Shown one piece after another: positions 32,854-43,437 of a stretch of DNA of 64,000 nt. Source of the DNA: Ureaplasma urealyticum serovar 8 str. ATCC 27618. Lineage in GTDB: Bacteria > Bacillota_I > Bacilli_A > Mycoplasmatales > Mycoplasmoidaceae. The DNA lies in assembly GCF_000169535.1 (NCBI RefSeq), contig NZ_AAYN02000002.1, forward strand, positions 674,642 to 738,641, read 5' to 3'. The notes beneath the pieces are model-generated. The model did no database searches, had not been told where the DNA came from, and was given only the letters and a program-made list of their open reading frames with translations. Made by a program: the position numbers and the translations under genes. The stretch's first letter is position 1. Every line of letters begins with the position of its first letter.

Positions 32854-34536
32854 TTATTTTGTTTTATAGCAATCAACTACAGTTGGTAAAACTAAAGGTC
32901 GTTTGTTAAATTTCTTTTCAAACAATTTAGTTAATAAACGTTTTAAACTTGCTTTTGTATCTTTTAAAACTAAACGTTTACGATCATCATAAACTAAACA
33001 TTCGCCCATACGTTTTTTAAATGTTTCTTCAATTTCTTTAACTTGAGCACGTACTTGTGGATCATCATTAACAACACCACAATAATCAAATTCAACATAA
33101 TTAAATAATTTTTGAAATTGTTTATCAAAAATAACAATTAAATTAATTACTCCATTTTCACCCATTTGTGCTCTTTCAAATAAAATATTAGCACCAACAT
33201 CTAAAGCATCAAATGAAGAAATGTATTTATCTTCTAATTCAATAACTTGTGGTTTAGGGTTTAAAACTTTATCTTCTATACTAAATAATTCGCCATTTGA
33301 AATACTAATAATTTGATCACTTTTAATTCATGAAGTTGTAACAGTAGATGTAAATTTAACTTCTGTTTTATATAATCCATTAATAGGTATTAAATATTTT
33401 GGTTGTAAGAAATTAATTAAGTGTTTTAAATCTTCATCTGATTGAGTCATTGGTAAAACCGTTTTTGGTAAGGCTTTATAAGGAATATCTAAACGTCCAA
33501 CTTCGTCACTTAATTGAGCTGCTAACATTTCAAATCCTGGTGTTATAACAACACCTAGTACTAATTGATCTTCAGAGGTTAAAGTAATATGTTTATCTTC
33601 ATTATGTAAAATTTTATTTAATCTTGGAAAAAGAGTGTCTTGGTTTTCAATAACCACAATAATTGCGTTTTTTGAATTATTAATTTCAGAAACTGGTAAT
33701 GAAATTAAATTTTTACTATTAAATAGTTTTAATTTTAGTACACCTACAAAAGTGTTAATGAAATTATTACTATAAACTATGAATGGACGATTTTGTTGTT
33801 TAGCAATAGTTGCTAATGTAAAAATACTATAAGCATCATTACTATAACATCCAACAATTAAACGGTTTTTTGTATTTTGTAAAATTGATTCATAAAAACC
33901 TTTATTTTTATGATTTGGTGCAGTAAAACAAGGATTGCCTGCCTGACCCATTCCAACAATTAATGCTAAAGTATTGTTTTTAGTAATATTGTTTAAAGCA
34001 TTAATTTGTGAATCAAAAGTTTTGTTTTTATCATTTGAAATAATAAATTCATCAATATAAACAATCGCACCATCGCTTGTTTTTAGTACAAAACCATATG
34101 AATGAGGCATTGAGTTTGAAACCTTAAATGCTGTTACATAAATTGATCCAATTTTTTTATCTGAAATTGGATCTAATTCAATAATATTTGGTTCAATTTT
34201 TTTATTGTTAACTTTTTGTTCAAAAATCTTCTTAACAACAATTGCTCCTATTGGGCTTGTATAAATTGGAATTTTATAACCAACTTGTGCTAGTAGTAAT
34301 TTAATTCCCATAACATTATTAAATGTTGGTGTTCCAATAAAAATTCCTTTAACACGTTTGGCATTTTTTTCTAAATATGAATAATCACAAACAATCATGT
34401 TTACGCCAAAAACATCGCTTGTTGGAATTTTTGCACCAGCATTAAAGATAAAAATATCATCGTTAACTTCAAGAACAAAGCAAGATTTACCTCTTTCATC
34501 TTGTCCTCCTAACGATAAAAAATTAATTTTAGCCAT
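32854..34536 (-). CDS. RNase J-like protein lacking catalytic metal ligands
   Basis: 560 residues, collinear with RNase J: beta-lactamase fold start (INFLSLGGQDERGKSCFV), beta-CASP region and the C-terminal domain. The metal-binding motif HGHEDH is replaced by TPTFNN (residues 69-74, in KGIFIGTPTFNNVMG). The second His (THSIPDS in the family) is Asn in SNSMPHS, TGDF is IDEF, and the HGE motif near the C-terminus is NGL. All expected zinc ligands are gone, so nuclease activity is not expected. By analogy with weakly active RNase J2 it could be a structural subunit for an active RNase J elsewhere. First gene of an operon with the FtsK-like protein. Confidence 0.85.
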
Positions 34537-34680
34537 AAAGCTCCTTTATATATAAAAAATGTTTAAATAATATGTGTTTTAATCTTTTAATTATACTCCA
34601 TTATATCTTATTGATATAAATATAAATTTTTAAAGAGATTGCTATTTTTTTACTAATTATTTATTAAAGGGGTGATGGTA
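34537..34680. promoter_or_regulatory. Divergent promoter region
   Basis: This 144-base AT-rich gap separates two divergent genes: the RNase J-like gene (minus) and the C39 exporter (plus). RBS-like AAAGGAGC (minus) and AAAGGGG (plus) lie next to the starts. Several TATAAT-like boxes occur, none clearly best. Confidence 0.4.
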
Positions 34681-36651
34681 ATGAAGATTGTTCAGCAAAC
34701 TTCTGATAATGAATGTGGAGTATGTGTTATTAATATGTTAGCAAATTATTATCATAATAAAACAATCGATAAAAACCTTGTATTACAAAAAGCTAATTTA
34801 ACAAAAAATGGTTTAAATTTACAAGACCTTGAAAATTTAGCAAATGAATTTAGTTTAGATGCTCAATCATTTCAATGTAGTTTTCAAGAATTAATAGATG
34901 AAAAAATTAATGATTATTTTATTGCTTTAATTAACAGAAATGGTTTGAATCATTTTGTAATTGTTAAATATTTTAACAAAGGATTTTTTCGTATTTATGA
35001 TCCAGCTAATCAAATATATGAGTTAAATAATGAGCAATTTGAACATTTATTTTTAAATGTTATTATACGTGTTTGCAAAAATCATAAAATTTTAAATTTT
35101 CCTATTTTTAAAGAACCTTATTTAAAATACATCAAAGCATCATCGTTAATTATAATTTTGCTTTTAGAATTATTAAATATCCCTTTAAGTATTTTTTTAA
35201 GCAAAACTGTTAATTTGTTAATTGACTTAGTTTTAATAAATGAACAAGTTAAAAATCTAACATATTTATTCATTATCTTTAGTTTGTTTTATATTAGTAG
35301 TGCTTTTAAAGATTTGCTAATAACAGTGTACGTAAATAAAATTAGTAATCGTATTTTTTGTAGCATTAATAATGAATTAATTACAAATTTGACTAATAAA
35401 TTAATTCAATTTTTTAATAAGACTAACTTAGGTGAATTAAGTTCAATTCAAATTCACTTAAATAATGTCATTCATTTTTTATTAGTTAGTCGTATTAAAT
35501 TATTGGTTAATGTTTTATTTGGAATTTGTATTATTTGCTTATTAGGATTGCAAAATTGAATTTTATTATTAGTAAGTTTAACATTTGGTTTACTAAGCCT
35601 TCTTATAGGTTTAATGAATTGAAAATATTTTAAAAATCAAAGCTTAAAAATGATTAATATTGAAAATTCACTATTTATTAAATACCAAAATTTAATCAAA
35701 CTAATTAATTTTGAACATAACACTGATAAATATAACAATTATATTCATTCTTATAAAGAACAATTAGATGAATCAATAATTTTTAGAAACAAAATTACTA
35801 TCTTTAAATCAAATATCAATTTTTATTTATCAATTATTAACAATATAGGGCTATTAGTTTTATTAGTTTGTTTAATTATTAATGCTAATTATCAATATAA
35901 AATCGTTAGCATCATTACTTATATTGTCTTTTTACATCAAAATCTTAATAATTTATCTTTTGGAATTTTTAATTTTTTTAATGAATTATTAAATTTTAAA
36001 AATAGTAAGCAAATAATTGAAAAAATTTTATATGTTAATAATTGTGAAAAACATGATGGTATAGAAATTAATAAAGTATTGGCATGCAAAATTATTAAAG
36101 ATCAAAAAACATTTGAATTTCAAAAATCATGTTTAATCATCGGTAAAAGTGGAATTGGAAAAACAACATTATTAAAAAATTTTTTAGATTTTAATAATAA
36201 AAATCTATTTTTTAATGATTTAAATATAAGTAGTTTAAATTTAAAACAACTAAAAGAATTAATTATTTATCATCCAACAAATGCTTTAATTAATGATTTT
36301 AATATTAATTGGTTTGTTAATCAAAATCAAGAAATAACTAATGCTTTAAAAATAGTGATTGCTACAGCTAAAATTGATTGGTCATTAAATAGTAATTTTG
36401 AGCAAAACATTAATTTATCAACAGGCCAACAACAAATTTTAGCTTTTTTAAATCTTTTAAAATATAAAAATAAATTATTACTACTTGATGAACCATTAGC
36501 CCACGTTGACACTGATAATAAAAAAATAATTTTAGATTCAATATTGCCATTAGTACTTAAAAATAATTTTGTTATTTATGTTTCGCATGATCATTATCTA
36601 AAAAACTATTTTGATCAAATAATTAATTTGAATGATGAAAAAATGAATTAG
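34681..36651 (+). CDS. Peptidase-containing ABC exporter (C39 family, bacteriocin type)
   Basis: 656 residues in three parts. Residues 1-135 are a C39 cysteine peptidase: QQTSDNECGVC with Cys12, His91 in LNHFVIV and Asp107 in YDPA. Residues about 145-440 hold roughly six membrane helices. The C-terminal ATPase has Walker A GKSGIGKTT (about 488-496), signature LSTGQQQ, Walker B LLLLDEPLAHVD and H-loop VSHDH, so it looks active. Such proteins cut a leader at a double Gly and export the peptide. ATG 34681 was chosen for the AAAGGGG RBS. The last 20 bases overlap the next gene. No substrate gene with a Gly-Gly leader is visible nearby. Confidence 0.9.
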
Positions 36652-36991
36652 TATCGCCTTTTTAGGATTTTTATTATCATTGTTTATTGCAATCGGTGTA
36701 GCATTTGGTTTTAAAAATAAAAAATATTTCAAAACATCACTAAATTTTAAAACCAAATTAACCATGATTAATAAAGTTGATTATGAAAAAATTAAAAAAA
36801 GAAAACAATTAGAACTTAAAATTGATAATATAGTTTATTATGCTAAATTTAAATTTATAAAACAAGTTAATGATTATTGTGTAATTAAAATTTTTCTTAA
36901 TTTAAAAACAAATGAAAAAATGATTGGTATTAGTATATACACTAACACACAACCATTAATCAAATCAATAATTAATAATTTTAAACTATAG
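36632..36991 (+). CDS. Small membrane-anchored partner of the C39 exporter
   Basis: 119 residues (ATG 36632; ATG 36635 would give 118). The first Trp is a TGA. After a short basic start, one membrane helix (WISIAFLGFLLSLFIAIGVAFGF) leads to a Lys-rich, probably beta-rich outer domain of about 90 residues. It overlaps the exporter by 20 bases, so the two are made together. A truncated accessory protein (HlyD-like role) or the exported substrate are both possible; no Gly-Gly leader is visible, so I favour accessory. It is also convergent with cdsA, and the two 3' ends overlap by 11 bases. Confidence 0.6.
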
Positions 36992-38126
36992 AACTACTAA
37001 TCTCAACGAAAACTTTTTGAATGCTTGGAAATAAGTTTTCATCTTGTAAACTACCTGTAATAACTAGTGTGAAAATGAACATAATTGTTATTACAAAAGA
37101 ATGCGAATCAATTCGATCTAATAATCCACCATGACCTGGAATTAAATTACTATAATCTTTGGTATCATAATTACGTTTTGTCGCACTAAATACTAGATCA
37201 CCAATAGTGCTTATTAAACTTAAAAATAAAAAAGCAACTGTTGTACATATTCATCATAATACTTGTTTATGAAGTGTTAAATTTGTTTTATTTGAATTAG
37301 AAAAATCTAAACCGAAAATATTATATAGCACGTTTTGTGATTTTAATATCATGTCATTTTTTGGTTTGATTGGCACATATGATAAACCAAAAATTATTAA
37401 CATAATAACAATTGTTGCAATCACTAAACCAAAAATTAAACCTTCAACTGTTTTGTTAGGACTTGTTTTTGGTGCTAATTTAGTTTTGCCAAATAAAACA
37501 CCACCAACATAAGCAAATGTATCACTTAAAAAAACAATCAACATTAGCAGTAATGAAGTAATTCAACTTCTAATGAACGTAAAGTAAAGTAACCCTATAA
37601 AAAAACCAATTAAGAAAGTGAAAATTAAAATAGTATATAAGCAGTTTTTAAAATTAACTTTTTTTAAAAATGCTAAAAGGAAAAACAAAATAACTAAAGC
37701 AACAAAATACGAACAACCCAAACATGTACCAAACAATTTAATCATGTAATGATAATTTATAGTCATTAAATAATTAACATCTAAAAATTCATACTGATAA
37801 ATAAAATAAGAAATTGTTGGTGCATAAACACAAATATTGAAAATAATTGTTAAGGTTATTCTTGTTATTTTATGATTATCAAAAATAACTTTGTTCATTT
37901 CATACGAGGCAATCCATACTAATGGTAATAATCATACTAATAAAACAATTGCGATTGCTTGTTGAATATATAAATGATCAATTAAAGGTGTTCAACTATA
38001 ATTACGATCTGATAATAATGCTAAAACAAAATAAATTAATAAATACAAAAAAATAAAAATCGATGAATAAAACCGCTTAAAAAAAGTGGTTTTTGTTTTT
38101 TCATTGATTTTATTAACACTAATCAT
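36981..38126 (-). CDS. cdsA: Phosphatidate cytidylyltransferase
   Basis: 381 residues with about eight membrane helices. The CDP-alcohol signature is complete near the C-terminus: SATKRNYDTKDYSNLIPGHG, then GLLDRIDS. It makes CDP-diacylglycerol from phosphatidate and CTP, the precursor of phosphatidylglycerol and cardiolipin. The frame is joined through TGA codons at 37251 and 37560. The N-terminal half is less conserved than the catalytic end. It follows frr by 10 bases on the same strand, the usual pyrH-frr-(uppS)-cdsA order with uppS missing, as expected in a cell without a wall. Confidence 0.92.
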
Positions 38127-38136
38127 TTTTAAATAA

Positions 38137-38688
38137 TTAAACAGTCATTATGTCTTTTTCTTTATGACTTACAACTGCTTCAATTTCCTTATTTAATTCT
38201 TTTGTTAGATTATCTAATTCTGTTTGAAAAAACTTTTTGTCATCTTCAACAGTTGATGAATCTTTTTTAAATAAATCTTGTGCTTCTTGTCGAATATGAC
38301 GAACACGAATTTTTGCTTCTTCGCCAACTTGTTTTGCTTTTTTAGCTAAATTTTTTCTCACTTCTTCTGTTGGTGCTGCAAATGTTAAACGAATAATATC
38401 AACATCAACTTGTGGATTAACACCTAAATTTGAAGCATTAATTGCAGAAGCAACATCTTTAATACTACTTCTATCATAAGGTTTAATAGCTAAAACACGT
38501 GGTTCTGGAACTGAAATATTTGCTAATTGATTAATTGGTGTCATAGATCCATAGTAATCAACTAAAATACCATCTAAAATAGCTGGTGTAGCTCTTCCAG
38601 TTCTTAATTTAATAAATTCATTATGCATTCATTTTAAAACTAATTCAAATTCTTCTCTGATTTTAGTTTCATAAATTTTAAAATTCAT
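38137..38688 (-). CDS. frr: Ribosome recycling factor
   Basis: 183 residues. Conserved blocks are FIKLRTGRATPAILDGILVD, YYGSMTPINQLANISVPEPR and the C-terminal ELDNLTKELNKEIEAV, matching the three-helix domain of RRF. A TGA codon (Trp) near residue 21 hides the real start, which is ATG 38688 with RBS AAGGAGA. It acts with EF-G to split post-termination ribosomes; the order tsf-pyrH-frr-cdsA is classical. Confidence 0.96.
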
Positions 38689-38705
38689 ACAATCTCCTTA
38701 AAAAA

Positions 38706-39413
38706 TTATTTTGAAACAATTGTGTGTTTAATCTTTTTTTCTAAAACATCCACAATTGCATTTGGTTTATCAATATTAAAAACTAATAAGTTGATATCGT
38801 TTTCTTGACACAAAGCTAATGCTGTTGCATCCATAACTTTTAGATTTTTAGTAAGGGCCATATTAAATGTAATATGTTGATAAAATTGCGCATTAGGATT
38901 AGTTTTTGGATCACTATCATAAACTCCATCAACACCATTTTTACCCATTAAAATTATACTAGATTCTGTTTCAGCTGCTTTAATTGCTGCACATGAATCA
39001 GTTGTAAAGTATGGAAAACCTGTTCCACCAACAAAGATCATTACTTGTTCTTTTTCAATTGCTTTTTTAATATTATTAGCTGATGATTCATAGACTAATT
39101 TATCACATTTAATTGCTGATAAAACAATAGCATCTACATTATAGTTATTTAAGGCATTTTCTAATGCTAATCCATTAATAATGGTTGCCATCATACCCAT
39201 ATTATCAGCTAAATTACGGTTCATTCCTAATTCTTTAGCAATATGACCACGTCAAATATTGCCACCACCTAAAACAATTGATACAATATATTTTTTAGAA
39301 ATTTCTTTAATTTGTTTCGCTAAATCATTAATTTTATTAACATCAATTATCGAATTATCATCTTGTCTTAAACAAGCACCAGAAATCTTAATTACAATTC
39401 GTTGTTTTGACAT
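38706..39413 (-). CDS. pyrH: UMP kinase
   Basis: 235 residues. The amino-acid-kinase fold is clear: RIVIKISGACL at the N-terminus, VLGGGNIWRG (joined through a TGA Trp), MGMMATIINGLAL and the MGKNGVDGVYDSDPK substrate loop. It phosphorylates UMP to UDP. ATG 39413 has RBS AAAGGAA 6 bases upstream; the upstream extension to 39449 is less likely. It precedes frr by 17 bases. Confidence 0.96.
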
Positions 39414-39457
39414 ATAATTCCTTTCGTTTTTACTAAACCATTTAATCACACTATAAA

Positions 39458-39486
39458 AATAGAAAGAAACTAAGTTTCCTTCTATT
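39458..39486 (-). terminator. Terminator between tsf and pyrH
   Basis: AATAGAAAGAAAC and GTTTCCTTCTATT pair over 13 positions with one mismatch, loop of 3, then a T-rich run on the minus strand. It may only partly stop tsf transcripts from entering pyrH. Confidence 0.65.
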
Positions 39487-39503
39487 ATTATAGTCCAAAG
39501 AAA

Positions 39504-40379
39504 TTATTTTTTCATTTGAGCAGCTACTTCATCAGCAAAACTCATTTGAGGTGCTTTTTCAATTCCTTCACCTACTTCATATGAGTAATAACCTACAGCA
39601 ACAGCATTATTGTTTTTTAAATATTTTTCAATTGTTAATTCAGGTTGTTTGAAGTATGATTGATCTACTAAACAATTTTCTTTTAAAATTTTATTTAAAC
39701 GACCTTCAATAATTTTTGCAGCAAATGCTGCTGGTTTACCTTCGTGTTCTAATTGATTAACAATAATTTCACGTTCTTTTGCTAATCATACTTGGTCTAC
39801 AACTTGTTCATTTAAATAACGTGGACGCATTGCAGCAGCATGCATTGCTACATTTCGAACAACTTCGTCTTCAACTTTACCATCAACTAAAATAATGGCA
39901 GCAACTCTATTATTATTGTGAGTATAAACACCTAAAGTTTGTTGGTCATTAGCTTTTAAAATTTCTCCACGTCTAAAAACGATTTTTTCACCAATATATG
40001 CTGTTAAATCTAATCCAGATTCAGCAATTGGTTTTCCATTAATAATTAATTTATCAAAATCTTCTTTACTTTCAACTTTAGCTAATGCTTCTTCTAAAAT
40101 TTGGTTAGCATATGCCAAGAAATTTTCGTTTTTAGCAACAAAATCTGTTTGGCAATTAACTTCGATAAGAATTGCTTTATTACCTACTTTTTTAGCTAAT
40201 GTTACACCATCTGTAGCTGCGTTTTTTAATTTATTAGCAGCTTTGATAGCTCCATTTTCACGTAATCATACAATCGCTTTTTCAATGTCATTTTCTGATG
40301 CATCTAAAGCTTTAATACACTCACTCATACTAGCTTGTGTTCTTGTTCTTAATTCTTTAACTAATTCAGCTTTTGTCAT
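39504..40379 (-). CDS. tsf: Elongation factor Ts
   Basis: 291 residues. Start [20 protein letters not shown], then CIKALDAS and the diagnostic ANCQTDFVA-type box (here [11 protein letters not shown]), and the [11 protein letters not shown] segment. TGA codons (Trp) occur at 39786 and upstream. EF-Ts recycles GDP on EF-Tu. rpsB is not next to it in this window. RBS AAAGGTG precedes ATG 40379. Confidence 0.96.
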
Positions 40380-40486
40380 TTATATTCACCTTTATTAAAA
40401 TTATGTTTTCAACATATCTATATATTATATAAAATTTATTTATCATTTTCTTATATATCTTGTGTTAATCAATATAAATAGAACAA

Positions 40487-40513
40487 AAAAAGCACTTACG
40501 AGAAGTGCTTTTT
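40487..40513 (-). terminator. Terminator of the second tRNA array
   Basis: AAAAAGCACTT and AAGTGCTTTTT form an 11-bp stem with loop ACGAG; on the minus strand it sits just past tRNA-Leu and is followed by T. Confidence 0.85.
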
Positions 40514-40523
40514 AATAATTTAA

Positions 40524-40607
40524 TGGTGCGCTTGAAGAGACTTGAACTCTTACACCATAAAGTACTAGATCCTAAGTCTAGCGCGTCTGCCATTCCGCCA
40601 CAAGCGC
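40524..40607 (-). tRNA. tRNA-Leu (TAG)
   Basis: Class II tRNA with anticodon TAG in CTAGACTTAGGATCTAG and a long variable arm; acceptor GCGCTTG with CAAGCGC; CCA encoded. Confidence 0.93.
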
Positions 40608-40611
40608 ATAC

Positions 40612-40687
40612 TGGTGCTCTGTGAGGGGTTCGAACCCGCGACCCACTGATTAAGAGTCAGTTGCTCTACCGACTGAGCTAACAGAGC
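40612..40687 (-). tRNA. tRNA-Lys (CTT)
   Basis: Anticodon CTT in ACTGACTCTTAATCAGT; acceptor GCTCTGT with ACAGAGC. A UUU-reading Lys tRNA must lie elsewhere. Confidence 0.93.
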
Positions 40688-40689
40688 AT

Positions 40690-40721
40690 AAACCCCTACC
40701 TACCCAAGTAGATAGGGGTTT
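40690..40721. other. Hairpin inside the tRNA array
   Basis: AAACCCCTACCTAC and GTAGATAGGGGTTT pair with one C-A mismatch around a CCAA loop, between tRNA-Thr and tRNA-Lys. It is GC-richer than its surroundings and lacks a T run, so a processing signal is as likely as a terminator. Confidence 0.55.
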
Positions 40722-40757
40722 AACTAAATCCCACTAATAAGTAGGTTGAATATAAAA

Positions 40758-40833
<76 letters not shown>

Positions 40834-40834
40834 A

Positions 40835-40910
40835 TGGTGGAGTGCAAGGGACTCGAACCCCTGACCCTTTGCTTGTAAGGCAAATGCTCTCCCAACTGAG
40901 CTAGCACTCC
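40835..40910 (-). tRNA. tRNA-Val (TAC)
   Basis: Anticodon TAC in TTTGCCTTACAAGCAAA; acceptor GGAGTGC with GCACTCC; CCA encoded. A 9-bp perfect hairpin (40917-40938) lies between it and tRNA-Glu. Confidence 0.93.
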
Positions 40911-40956
40911 ATAAATAATACTTAAAAAATTAAGTATTACTTCGTGTTTTTATAAA

Positions 40957-41033
40957 TGGTGACCTGTACGGGATTCAAACCCGTGAATGCACGCGTGAAA
41001 GGCGTGTGTGTTCAGTCACTTCACCAACAGGCC
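40957..41033 (-). tRNA. tRNA-Glu (TTC)
   Basis: Anticodon TTC in CACGCCTTTCACGCGTG; acceptor GGCCTGT with ACAGGTC (one G-T pair); CCA encoded. Confidence 0.92.
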
Positions 41034-41034
41034 A

Positions 41035-41109
41035 TGGCGGCTACAGTAGGGATCGAACCTACGACCAACCGGTTAACAGCCGGTTGCTCTACCGCTGAGC
41101 TATGTAGCC
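41035..41109 (-). tRNA. tRNA-Asn (GTT)
   Basis: Anticodon GTT in CCGGCTGTTAACCGG; acceptor GGCTACA with TGTAGCC; CCA encoded. It is the first gene of the six-tRNA array. Confidence 0.95.
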
Positions 41110-41312
41110 ATGTAATTAATAATGTGATTTTAAAAACACTATAAAATTATAGTTATTTTTTTAATAAATGTCAATCTTTTTTTATATTTTTTATTTTTTA
41201 ATTTTTTGATACATCAAAACCCTATCTATATATTATATGTGCTATAAATTTTATAAGCTTTAAAGGATTTGAAAATTATTTTTTAATAAAACATAAATTA
41301 GGAGAGAGAATT

Positions 41313-42371
41313 ATGAATAAAATAAAAAATAATGAAAAGCACTTATTTTTGCGTTTTAAAAAAATGCATAATCTTAAGACTTTTAGTAAAAAAGGGCATC
41401 GATTGAAAACAAAACAAATTGTTTTTATTGTTTTCTTGATACTATTTTGCTCATCATTTTTTTTAATTGATTTGTTTTTTACGGGTAATCACTTAAATGA
41501 TGTTAAAAGAATGTTTGAAAATAGTTCACTTTCAAACTCGACATATATTTTTGTTCCTGTCGCCAATATAATTGCAGGATTTAGTTTGGGAGTTGGATCA
41601 ATTTCGATTCAAATAACTTCTAAAAATATTTTATCTGGACCGTCAACACTTGGTTTTACGCCAATGACAATATTAGCCTCTACAATCTCATTTATCATTA
41701 CTTCAAGTGGTGTTTTTTCAACGGTTTTAGTTTATTGTTTAGGTTTAATTTTCTCATTTGTTGTAATAGGAGTTAATTTTATATTAGTAAGAAGTAATTT
41801 TTTAGAAAATAACTTCAAACCAATTTTAGTTGCATTTGGAATTGGTGCATTAGTAACTGGAATTAATATTGTTTTAATTGCAACACATGATAATTTAAAA
41901 ATTGTTGGTTGATGACGTTTTATTGCTATTAATAATACTTTGATAAATAATTATCGGATGATTGTTTCAAGTGTTTTAATGGTTATATCTACTATTATTT
42001 TGCTATTTTTATCACCTTATTTAAATATTATTAAAAAAGATTATTTACTAGCAAAATCATTAGGAATTAAAGTTAATCTAATTTATTGATTAGTTGCTAT
42101 TTGTGTAGTAATTATTACTATATCATCATCGATTTTATTAGGGATAATTGCTTTATTAGGAGTAATTGTTGGAATTATTACACAAACAATTTTTAAAAAA
42201 ACACATGCTTTATTGCTTATGGTACTAGCTGGACTTTTTGGTAGTGGAATTTTATCATTCTCAAGTTATATTAACGAATATATTCCAAGTGCTCGTGAAA
42301 TGATTATTTGTATTTTCGCAGTGCCAGTATTTGCCTATATTTTAAGTAAAAGAAAGGGTTTTGTAAAATAA
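41313..42371 (+). CDS. FecCD-type (iron/siderophore) ABC permease
   Basis: 352 residues with about nine membrane helices. After a basic N-terminus, the typical permease segment YIFVPVANIIAGFSLGVGSISIQ (family: R.pR...a...GaaLa.sG...Q) is recognisable, and later YLLAKSLGIKVNLIYWLVAI (family A..LG......) precedes the helix-coil-helix that meets the ATPase. It likely forms a heterodimer with the next gene. RBS AGGAGAG precedes ATG 41313. TGA at 41910 and 41913 encode two Trp. No ATP-binding subunit is in the operon. Confidence 0.8.
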
Positions 42372-42372
42372 A

Positions 42373-43398
42373 ATGATTAATTTAAGTACTTGAAATAAAA
42401 CTTATTCTTTTAAAAATCCCTTGAAGTATCAAAATAAACTTGCATACTTAAAAACAATAATCACAGTTGCTATAAGTATTATTGTTTTCATTATCACTTT
42501 AGCTTGAACTTATGATTTCAATTTCAAACAAAACAATATTGCTTTAGTTTATATTGTTATGCAAATTTTTCTATCTGGTTTTGTTTTAGGATTTTGCGCC
42601 TATTTTATTCAGAAACTAACGAAAAATCGCTTTGGTGATACTTCTATCATGGGAATTAGTAGTGTTAACATTTTGGGAGTAATTATTATTGCTTTTCAAG
42701 TTGATTTTAATAATTTTAGTATTGATAAACTAACAACACTACAACGCACTGAACCACTAATCTTTTTTATAGCACCCATTATCTTATGTTCAATTTATTA
42801 TTTTACATGTAAAGAAGAAAGTAATTTTAATTATAAAAAAATGTTAATTTCAGGGGTTATTGTTAACTTCTTAAGTGTTGCTTTAGGATCAAGTATTGCT
42901 AAAAATTTACCAAAACTAGCTAATGCTTATATCTCACGATACACATATGGTAGTATTGAACCCCAACAAGAATCTTTTTTTATTGCACTAGTTTTAATCA
43001 TAATTGGTTTTTTAATTATTATGTTTAATTTTAAAAAAATCCAAATTGTTTCTTCTAATCAAGATTTAGCTAATCAATTAGGAATTAATGTCAAATTAAT
43101 TTCTGGTCTTCTTTTAGTAGCAATTTGTTTAATGGTGGGAGCATCATATAGTTTAAATGGTAATTTAATATTTATTGGATTAATGGCTGGAAACATGGGT
43201 TCTGTGATTAGTAATAATCGTTTTAAATCAGCGGCAATTAGCTCTGGAAGCTGTGGAGCATTAATCTATATGCTATCATTTTTATTATTTATTAAAATTC
43301 TAAATTTTGATAGTCAATGATTAAATTTAGCCATTCCTTTATTAATTTCACCATACTTCATTTATATTATTGTTAAAAAAAATAAATCGGATTTATAG
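42373..43398 (+). CDS. FecCD-type ABC permease, second subunit
   Basis: 341 residues, starting one base after the stop of the first permease, so the pair is translationally coupled. Helices include VYIVMQIFLSGFVLGFCAYF, and the coupling motif ANQLGINVKLISGLLLVAIC corresponds to the family A..LG.....R. The stretch NLIFIGLMAGNMGS matches the conserved FIGLI.PH..R region, but the PH..R part is GNMGS here. Substrate is presumed ferric iron or a chelate; binding protein and ATPase are missing from this locus. TGA near 43318 is Trp. Confidence 0.8.
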
Positions 43399-43437
43399 TA
43401 AAATATACAAAATATAAAAACAATTAATGGGTGATGT

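Noticed and set aside
34681-36651. Lantibiotic or bacteriocin cluster
   Set aside because: Only the exporter and one small protein are present; there is no precursor with a Gly-Gly leader and no modification enzyme.
40917-40938. Perfect 9-bp hairpin as a terminator between tRNA-Glu and tRNA-Val
   Set aside because: It is entirely AT-rich apart from one GC pair and lacks a T run on the minus strand; more likely a spacer structure.
40956-41144. Open frame of 62 codons on the plus strand
   Set aside because: It is antisense to tRNA-Glu and tRNA-Asn.
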